Below the pieces are notes generated by a model. It ran no database searches. It had not been told where the DNA came from and worked only from the letters and a program-made list of their open reading frames with translations. From Pelargonium nanum (lineage: Eukaryota; Streptophyta; Magnoliopsida; Geraniales; Geraniaceae): a DNA stretch of 26,490 nt. The position numbers were made by a program, and so were the translations under genes. Below, piece after piece: positions 19,599 through 26,490 of this stretch. The DNA is taken from the NCBI GenBank assembly GCA_036897485.1, contig JAYMTF010001085.1:1-26490 (forward strand), in the 5' to 3' direction. Positions within the stretch are counted from its first letter, which is position 1; every line of letters begins with the position of its first letter.

Positions 19599-19602
19599 TT
19601 TT
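19596..19602 (+). terminator. RNA polymerase III T-run terminator
   Basis: Seven consecutive T directly follow the 3' strand of helix P1 and the short tail GTAACCC. This is the expected stop signal for a Pol III transcript. Confidence 0.85.
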
Positions 19603-20240
19603 ATATTTTTTTCCTCGCTAAGTTGTCTGTGTTCAATGACTGTTTTTTTATATATATTTTTTATTTATTCATGCAAGCATATCCAGAAACAATGATAGTT
19701 TGTGTATTGATATTTTAATTTTCCCAAGTGTAAGAAAAAAAAACAAGAGTTTTATGCAGCCCATAGTTTAAATAAAAACTGTTGAAGCTTGCCCACTGTT
19801 TCTGGTCTCATCCACATTTTCACTATCTTTTGGCCAATTTCAGCTACTTGTATTGTGTACCTTGTACGAAATTAACACACTTCTTTACTCATCCACAGAT
19901 TCAGACAAATTGAATATTTACCTACTTTTTGTTGAAGATGTTCATAGATTTCCTGGGATTTACACTAATGAACATGAAACTGTACTAATAAGCTTCTATT
20001 GATCATGCAAGGAAGCTGCTCAATAAAGTATATTTTTGGAGAAATAACTTGCAGTGATGAAGCATGTGTCACTTATCCTGTAAGCTCCACGATAACCCAC
20101 AAATACATATTTTAACAATCCACTGGTTTGGGCAACTTGAAAGAGCCCCAAAAAACAAGCTTAAATATTCAAGATATAACAAGACAAAATCCAAGTAAAA
20201 TGACCATACTAGCTACAAACCATACCCATCACTCCTTCTC
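19603..20240. other. intergenic, nothing recognised
   Basis: AT-rich spacer between the MRP RNA gene and the small protein gene. It should contain the upstream promoter of the latter. No repeat or ORF is convincing. Confidence 0.4.
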
Positions 20241-20248
20241 TATAAAAG
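20241..20248 (+). promoter_or_regulatory. TATA box of the small plus-strand gene
   Basis: TATAAAAG lies 80 bases before the chosen start codon. Transcription would begin near 20272, giving a leader of about 50 bases. An in-frame ATG at 20258 is too close to the TATA box to be in the message, which supports starting the protein at 20321. Confidence 0.65.
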
Positions 20249-20320
20249 CCCCCATGTATGCTACACTCTCACACTCCATCTTCCACATCCCTTTCTTTGC
20301 AAACAAAAGATATTATTCGC

Positions 20321-20623
20321 ATGGCTTTCCTGATTCCCAAAGCTCAACCATCTTTCTCACCAGATGCGGATCATGCGAAATTCAACATACCACGAGATGA
20401 AGGTAAAGAGACTGACCTATCAAAGGCATCAAGCCCCATCACGAGCCAGCTCTATCTCAGATCATCAGAATCATTGGAGAGAGATGTTGTGCTTCGACGC
20501 ATCCGGCACCACAAGTGCCTGAACAAGATGAGAGGAGCTTTTCAAGCTATGGCAAGTCCTACTTCAGAACAAACTTATGAGCAAGGGTGGCTGCAACTAG
20601 GAGATGCTTTCTCATCCCCTTAA
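20321..20623 (+). CDS. small unrecognised plant protein, 100 residues
   Basis: A single-exon ORF beginning MAFLIPKAQPSFSPDADHAK. The start context (CGCATGG) is good and a TATA box sits 80 bases upstream. The most distinctive part is a basic, probably helical core at about 54-77 (RDVVLRRIRHHKCLNKMRGA), preceded by QLYLRSSESLE and followed by a polar tail with a tryptophan (EQGWLQLGDAF). I see no signal peptide, membrane segment or known catalytic motif. The layout of short acidic flanks around a conserved basic helix suggests a small regulatory or binding protein, but that is only inference. Codon use and the clean promoter make it a credible gene. It stands alone, between the MRP RNA gene and the 3' end of a convergent gene. 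Confidence 0.7.
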   Translation: MAFLIPKAQPSFSPDADHAKFNIPRDEGKETDLSKASSPITSQLYLRSSESLERDVVLRRIRHHKCLNKMRGAFQAMASPTSEQTYEQGWLQLGDAFSSP

Positions 20624-22323
20624 GCCAATCAAGACTGCGCCATATTTAGAAGCTGCAACAGCTGAGGCTCATCTCTGGAGGAGGATATGATCATACTCGA
20701 TGCAATCCAACAGATCCAGCTCTTTTTTCTTTGAGAAGAAAAAATTCAAGTTGAAGAGAAGCATATATCACATATAGATACTTGTATTCTACTTTTGTAA
20801 GAGAGAGAAATAATATATATAGTTATGCAGGCGGCACAGCCATAGTTTTTATTTTAACAGTCTATACTCAATAATCCAGTATCTGATGGAACAAAAATCT
20901 AAGGTAGCGGTTGAATTGAAAATTTTGGAATGGGAATTTATTCTCATGACCAAAAAATCTCAATCCAAACATGAACAATAAGAATCTCATGCCTGATATG
21001 ATTCTTGATTCACATACCTGAACAAATATCCTAATCCAAACGTTACTTAGATATCTTTGCAACTTCAGTCAAGATTACCACAATTCTTAAGACTGCAACT
21101 ACTTCAATACAGTAAACTCAAATTTATAACATCTATAAGAATTATGCACTACAAGTATTTCCTTCTTCTAAAATGGTTTTTACTTCTAAAGTGGGAAGAG
21201 GTTGGGGAGCTAACTGGTCAAGCACCCCCTTAAGCAAACTGCCTAGTCTATCCTGATGATCCTGATCAACTCTTTGCACTGTTAGCTGGGACTCAAACCA
21301 AAACACTGAGCACCAAACTGCTAAACTACCAAATGGTTTGATATGGGTTAAAGCATGGAATTTTGGTGGGATAGGGAACTAGAATCTTATTTCCCTATAC
21401 TAGAAAAAAATGGATAAAGAATTGATAAAGGCACTGAAAACTGTAGAGATTATGTCAATGAAGAGAATTGCAAGGTTTGCTTAGTCAGTTTTATTTTTCA
21501 GCAATATCCATACATCCTACCAAATCTTATTCAAATATATTATGAGTATGCTTTCTTAAGGTGGCTAAGTGGGAAGAATTGAGGTTCTAGCCAATATGTG
21601 TGGAATAAGTAAATGAGTATCTTCTTAAAAGTTGAAACAAATAAAAAATGACAAAGGAAAAAATAATGATAAGAACCACAAAAAACTATACAAAGACTGG
21701 TGGCATTCACTAATGAAGATATTAATGTTTCCAAAAAGGAAGTTAAGTTCTGGCCAATATGAGATGGATATGAGAAACCACATCTCTGAATATACGAGTT
21801 AGTGGAATGTATATGATACTTAAATGATCCCATTAAAAGAATGAGTTACAAAGCAGCAAACCATGTTGGGTCCCATCAAGATATTAGAATCTCATTTCCA
21901 TGATTAACTCGCAAATCGCAATTTAAGAATACAAAAGGGCCCACGTGCTTTATAATAACCAATTAGAAGAAGGAAACTAAGAATTTGTTGGAATCTAGTA
22001 GGCTTTTACATGTATGTAGTGCTTTTGGTGGGATTTGCCACTCACTAAACTATCTAAACATTCCTATATGATAAAGACACAAATTAAGAGCAAGTAAAGA
22101 TGTGTATCTCAAGGGGATACACTCGCAAATTGAAGCTTCATTTAGCTGACAGACCACCATGTGTCTCAAATGACAGCAAAAAGTAAAAATAGTGACACAA
22201 AACTGGTTGATCCAAACTGACCTTCCAGTTCTTGGTCAATCAGCTATGTTCTCGGAAGAGCCAAGTAGGATGAAATAATAGTGTCAATGTAACATATTAA
22301 ATACGAACTATGAAACTAGATAT
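20624..22323. other. intergenic, no gene; possible eroded MITE near 20880-21060
   Basis: The left end should hold the 3' untranslated region of the small gene (AATAATATATA near 20807). At 20880-21060 the minus strand starts with AACGTTTGGATTAGG and repeats a GTTTGGATT phrase, a style seen at the ends of plant MITEs, but I cannot find matching terminal repeats. Two copies of GTTCTRGCCAATATG occur near 21583 and 21747. A G-box with a nearby TATA-like sequence at about 21940-21960 has no gene behind it. No other feature is supported. Confidence 0.4.
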
Positions 22324-24550
22324 TCATTTACTATTACTTAATACGCCAGAAGCAGAGAGGAAGCGCAGTGCTTGGTTGGAGTTGTTCAAAACTGATGTTG
22401 ACCTTGGAACCTGCATTTTCCGTTTCTTCAAGAACTCCAAGGAATTCTGCAAGCATTGAGCAGGATGTGCATCCTTCAAAATAACAGGCTCTATCCTGCA
22501 GATCACAACACAACAAATAAGTATTCCATTAGACCGTACAGTGTACATGTAAACTAATCCTCCACTAATCTTGACATAAGATGTACTTACCCTGAACTTC
22601 TGAGTTTTTTCTTTCTTTTAGTGTGCTTAGCCTCAGCCTTCTCATCCTCCGAATCTGAAGAGAAAACTTGTCTGCAGGTGGAATATTTCATTTTGGTAAA
22701 AGTTAGAACATAACCTTTAATGGTCAAGTTAAATCACTAAATCATACATATGTAACATATCTATGCACGTGCACCAATAGAGAAAAAGAGATCATACTTC
22801 TCGCGAGCTGCGAGCATTTCAACTATCTCATTAGGAAGCATCCCCCCTTTTGCACACTCTTCACGTGTTTCAGCTTCTTCAATTACATTTTGAACCTTAT
22901 CAGTTCCTTTAGATGGTCGAGGTGTTATGTTTTGGGCCCATTTCCGGCGACGTTCTTTTCCTTCACGAGCAACCCTACGCAGAAGAAAATGCGTCAAGTT
23001 CAGTAAAAGTTTTTTCACAAAATAATGCATTCAGAACTAGAATTAATCGATTGCAAAATCCTTGGAGACTTCTCAAGGTGATAACTCTTTCTCACCTTCC
23101 ACCACAAGTTGGCCACAAAACAACCATTGCTTATCGGTTCATCTTTTACAAACCAGTGCCCCTTTTAGCCACTATTACTTGCAGGAAGAGAACTTGCACA
23201 AGACACCCAAAATGCGTGTCCACTTTTTGTCAAATTTTTGTTCCAAAATGATATGCACTTTCTTTTTTGTTTGTTAGTTAGTTATACATGAACAACCAAC
23301 ATTATCCATGAGATAAGTTACTTAGAGCTCGTTGAGTGTACATCAGGAGCACATGGAAGTATAAGGAGGAAAATTCAATCCTAACTAACTTTCCTGAACT
23401 TTTACTCCTTCCGTCCCAAAATGAGTGTTCCATTTCCCTCATGATGTAAAATACTCAAGGTTCTAACCAAGTTATCTTAGAGATATCATTGGTAATGCAT
23501 GCATAACCTACTAGCCAAAATTGAAAGTTGGCACTCATATTGGGACAAAAGTTTTAGATAAAGTGGACACTAATTTTGGGACAGAAGGATTACAAAGTGG
23601 ACACTTATTTTGGGATGGAGGGAGTATCAGTTTTAGTATGCCCCCTACAACTTAATCTTTCATCACAACTGAAACTGATGCAGTCCCCTAACCTATTGTT
23701 ATCTTGGAATTTGGAAAGACTTAATCTGGTTAGAAACCATAAGACAGAGTATATAAGAAGACCCTTCTAGCTTTCCTCCTTTATAGGATGAATCTGATGT
23801 TGACAGAATTAATGAACAACTAAAAAGTCTTCACTGTCAGTTTCAAATTCCCCAGCAAGAAAAACACCTTCAAGACAAACCCGACAAGAGGTAACATGTT
23901 AAGTTTTATGAAGGGTAACAGATGTGAAAAGACCAAATGACCAAACTTGATGGAGAAATATGGAACATTCATAGCTCCAATTTATTATAGCAATGGATTG
24001 TTTTTTTTTAAATGCGATTTTCACAAAGGAAATATACAATAAATCTTTCTAAAGCTCATATCTTTACTTCCACCGGAACATTATTGTTGGGCCTCTTTAA
24101 CCAATTAAACCATCAAAATTTCCCATTGAAACTAACCCTTTAGGAATCACTATGGTTGTGGCTGTCTGTGACATCAATGATCTCCTACTTTCTTATCTAT
24201 TCTGGCATACCCAGACTGTAAATACCAATAATGAATTCAAATTCAAAGAACAAAACTATGATTTCTCCTCTTCAGGAATCCAAAAAGAACCCAAAACAAC
24301 AAAAAATGTAATCTTTTAAGTGTCAGAGAAAGCTTACCTGGCCTTGTTTTCCTTCTGAACTCTTCTAATCTCTTCATCTAGCTGTACTCCCTGTACACTC
24401 GTCAAAAACAGCACAAATTCAGACCTCTCGAATCCGAATCATCCATTGATTTTCCAGACAGCTAAAAATAAATTAATGAAGCACGTGGAAAACCTGCTCC
24501 GCCGTGAACTCCTCCGGTACGTCGGAGTCGTAATCTTCTCTTTCCGACAT
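22324..24550 (-). CDS. lysine-rich probable nucleolar protein, UTP16/NOL7-like
   Basis: Five exons on the minus strand, 24550-24494, 24390-24338, 22974-22798, 22671-22591 and 22495-22324, join in frame with GT-AG introns to a 179-residue protein. The N-terminus is acidic (MSEREDYDSDVPEEFTAEQ). A charged helical section follows (DEEIRRVQKENKARVAREGKE, then RRRKWAQNITPRPSK). Next come an acidic-serine patch (SSDSEDEKAEAK) next to a basic cluster (KRKKK), and a C-terminal segment, FLKKRKMQVPRSTSVLNNSNQ then ALRFLSASGVL. This layout resembles the U3 snoRNA-associated UTP16/Bud21 and NOL7 group, small-subunit processome proteins. Recognition is from memory of the C-terminal pattern and is moderate. 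The start is the first ATG after a leader whose promoter has ribosome-biogenesis motifs, which fits the call. Intron 2 (24337-22975) contains a MITE. Confidence 0.75.
23405..23624. mobile_element. Stowaway MITE (Tc1/mariner) in an intron
   Basis: The 220-bp element is bounded by TA on both sides (23403-23404 and 23625-23626). It has terminal inverted repeats CTCCTTCCGTCCCAAAATGA on the left and the inverse of ATTTTGGGATGGAGGGAG on the right, about 26 of 31 matching. This is the classic Stowaway end (CTCCCTCCGTCCC). It carries no coding capacity and would have been moved by a mariner-type transposase. It lies in intron 2 of the putative nucleolar gene and so leaves the protein intact. The terminal repeat divergence suggests it is not recent. 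Confidence 0.92.
23529..23624. repeat. tandem copies at the right end of the MITE
   Basis: The phrase AAGTGGACACTAATTTTGGGA at 23561 is repeated 34 bp later at 23595 as AAGTGGACACTTATTTTGGGA. A third, more diverged unit (TTGGCACTCATATTGGGACA) starts near 23528. The right terminal repeat has therefore been locally multiplied. Confidence 0.8.
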
Positions 24551-24611
24551 GTCTTGCTCAACAACCTTTTCCTGTAATCTGTGATTTAGCAGCTGATAGG
24601 GTCACTGAGTG

Positions 24612-24758
24612 CTAGGGTTTAAGCTCCTTCTCTGTTCTCTGCTCTGCTCACCTAGACCGACTCACAGTTGCTCAATTTTCTGCTCTTTCTTTTTTCTTTA
24701 GGAATTTGGAGTTGTTAGTTTCAATGTAATGGGCCGGCCCAAATTTTGTTAATGGGCC
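24612..24758 (-). promoter_or_regulatory. telo-box and site II promoter of the nucleolar gene
   Basis: The minus strand has AAACCCTAG (24620-24612), a telo-box, about 60 bases before the start codon. Three site II cores (TGGGCC) lie upstream: plus strand 24730-24735, minus strand 24741-24736 and plus strand 24753-24758. In plants this pair of motifs, read by TCP and telo-box-binding factors, marks genes for ribosome biogenesis and translation in dividing cells. Confidence 0.7.
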
Positions 24759-25397
24759 ATTCATAGCCTAATTAGATACTGGAATTGACTATAAATATCT
24801 ATATGTGACAATTTAAGCTTATGAATAATTATTCAACATTAATTATCTGACTTTTCCAATCATAATTAAATAATGCAACACCGTGCAATATTGGCCTAAC
24901 GATATCTTTATCCAATATGTCTCGACACCATTTTCTATCCTTTTCTCATTCTAGAAAAAAGTAGCAGCTCAAGAAAAGTAAAAAAAAAAAAATCAGTCTA
25001 CAATCTAAAGCCCAAGTCAATAAATGCTGCTTTGTGTCACTTTTTAGTCAAGACAAAAATTCTACGCAGGAAAACTTTGCCAAAAATACTAAAGAATAAA
25101 CATATAATTTTAATTTCTCTATAATAATTTGTTTTTAATTTCATTTTCTGTTGGGACATATTATACTTTTTAACCTCAAAATTAATCTTTCAAATTACGA
25201 AGCATTTGTGAGCCCGTGGTTTACAAGCCCATTCTCTTTCAGGCCCAAATATAGTGGGCCTTTAAAAGCTGACGTGATGACATTTGTAACACCAATTTGC
25301 GTTGTTCTGTTTGGACTCAGTCCAACTTGAACACAACCCAAATAGGTGCAATGAATATGTTTAATAGTCAAGTAATGAATATTTAGTCTTAAATTCT

Positions 25398-25431
25398 TAA
25401 AATATATTTTAAAATTTTAAAATATATTTTA
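25398..25431. repeat. perfect 34-bp AT palindrome
   Basis: AAAATATATTTT, then AAAATTTT, then AAAATATATTTT, with one further pairing base at each end, form an uninterrupted palindrome able to extrude a cruciform or form a hairpin. Confidence 0.95.
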
Positions 25432-25520
25432 TTGATGAAAAGCCCAATTAGCGGAGGAGCCGTTGACTCTTTCAAAGCAACGACATAAATATGGGGAAAA
25501 GGGTAGAGAGATCATCAACT

Positions 25521-25536
25521 CCTTAATTAATTAAGG
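25521..25536. repeat. perfect 16-bp palindrome
   Basis: CCTTAATTAATTAAGG is fully self-complementary. It sits between W-box motifs. Confidence 0.95.
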
Positions 25537-26362
25537 ATTGATTATGTCGTGTTCCATGAAAAGTCAACAAACAGAGATGGTAGAGTAGAGGGGCTATTTT
25601 AGTCAACCTCTCAAAATGTATGGGCAATATGGTCATTGTACCTTACAGGATATTTAAATATAAATAAATTACTTCTACTATACGGCAGAACGGGCCAATG
25701 TCGATGTGATATGAACGCGGCGGATTCTTTGGCAATTTGACATCTGACAAAGACTAGAGTCAAATTTGAACATAATTGACGATATTGCCCCTACAATAAT
25801 AGTTTACTATTTCAAACTCTCTTTTTCTTCTTCTATTTTTTTGCTATTCTTTAGTCCAAAATTCCAAATATTACATAATCATATCACATAAGATATTTTT
25901 TTAGTTTATTTTTGGCAACTTCAGTATTTTTTGTTGGGGTCAGGATTTTAAATTAATTGCACCCACCAAAATATCTCACTCCTAATAAAATCCATTTCTT
26001 CTATCCAACCATTGGAGCTTGTTGGTCCCCAAATATTGAGTGGTTGTGCAATGTCTTTTTCTTATAGTATAAAGTATTCAATACTCCAAAGCATATATGT
26101 ATATGTATACAAATTGTCTCTTAAATGAAAATTTTGTTAACAATTATTACCTAAAGTGCTCATGGTAAAAAAAGTTTGTTTTTCTATCACTTCATGCAAT
26201 CAAATGATTTGAGATTGGGTTGATTCTTGTAAATGATTTGAAATGCATACATAATGTTTTAGAATAATTGAATTACCATTTTGAAATTCAAATATTAGAT
26301 TTGTCTAACATTTAGAATGTCAAATTAAATTTAATATTCAAATTAATACATATTTATTTTTA

Positions 26363-26490
26363 GAGGGTGTTTGGATTAGCTCATGAGCTGGTCAAACAAG
26401 CTCATGAGCACAATATAGCTCTTTTCAGCGTTTGGTTACATCTAAAATAGCTCATGAGCACTTGCTGATGAGCTAAAATAAAAGAGCTGG
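26363..26490. mobile_element. left end of a probable non-autonomous DNA transposon (cut by window edge)
   Basis: GGGTGTTTGGATTAGC at 26365 is the kind of terminal sequence found on many plant MITEs (hAT- or MULE-like). It is followed by repeated palindromic AGCTCATGAGCT (26378-26389), with shorter versions at 26399-26409 and 26449-26459, and by a second GTTTGGTTACATC phrase. The other end and target duplication lie outside the window, so the family is unproven. Confidence 0.45.

Larger units (their letters stand above)
24780..26362. other. intergenic with no gene; several regulatory-looking motifs
   Basis: AT-rich DNA without a supportable ORF. Within it are a second group of site II cores (25226-25231, 25242-25247, 25255-25260) and four W-boxes TTGACT (25463-25468 plus strand; 25562-25567, 25601-25606 and 25758-25763 minus strand). 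Two perfect palindromes are listed separately. It may include a promoter for a gene outside the window. Confidence 0.45.

Noticed and set aside
20258-20320. 21-codon upstream extension of the small plus-strand gene
   Set aside because: Its ATG is only 10 bases past the TATA box, so it should not be in the transcript.
20880-21060. possible eroded MITE with repeated GTTTGGATT phrases
   Set aside because: No matching terminal inverted repeat or target duplication could be found, so it is mentioned only in the intergenic note.
21940-21965. G-box followed by a TATA-like sequence
   Set aside because: No gene follows on the plus strand before the convergent gene's 3' end.

Overview
This is nuclear DNA from a flowering plant, most likely a core eudicot. 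The evidence is AT-rich intergenic DNA, GT-AG introns, plant-only gene families (an RFL-type PPR protein, a REM-type B3 protein, an extra-large G protein, a JINGUBANG-like WD40 protein), a plant snRNA-type promoter element and a Stowaway MITE. I see no LTR retroelement, virus-derived element, CRISPR array, tRNA gene or prokaryotic feature.

Left part (1-7240). The left edge carries a diverged partial copy of the extra-large G-protein gene that lies intact about 9 kb to the right. Next comes a minus-strand PPR gene with about 21 tandem P-type repeats; its leader runs to about 3.7 kb and its N-terminus is unresolved. A diverged 72-bp tandem repeat follows. A four-coding-exon, minus-strand gene then encodes a 527-residue protein with one B3 domain at each end.

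Middle (8116-18675). The XLG1-like gene has eight coding exons on the minus strand and encodes about 970 residues: a Cys-rich region followed by a G-alpha domain. All exons join in frame, but the acceptor of intron 2 reads GG instead of AG, and the acceptor of intron 5 is a TAGCAG tandem site. A 2.4-kb gene-poor stretch separates it from an intronless JINGUBANG-like WD40 gene, also on the minus strand.

Right part (19260-26490). A plus-strand RNA gene at about 19337-19598 has a plant USE, a TATA box at RNA polymerase III spacing and a T-run terminator. It also has the conserved core of RNase P/MRP RNA (CR-I, CR-V, helices P1, P3 and P4). I read it as nuclear RNase MRP RNA. A small plus-strand gene for a 100-residue unrecognised protein follows. 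Then comes a five-exon minus-strand gene for a 179-residue lysine-rich protein, probably nucleolar (UTP16/NOL7-like). Its promoter carries a telo-box and site II elements, and its second intron holds a Stowaway MITE. The last 2 kb is intergenic, with palindromes, a W-box cluster and the end of a probable non-autonomous DNA transposon cut by the window edge.

The genes do not form one pathway. MRP RNA and the putative nucleolar protein would both act in pre-rRNA processing, but their proximity may be chance. The strongest findings are the MRP RNA gene, the partial XLG duplication and the irregular XLG splice site.
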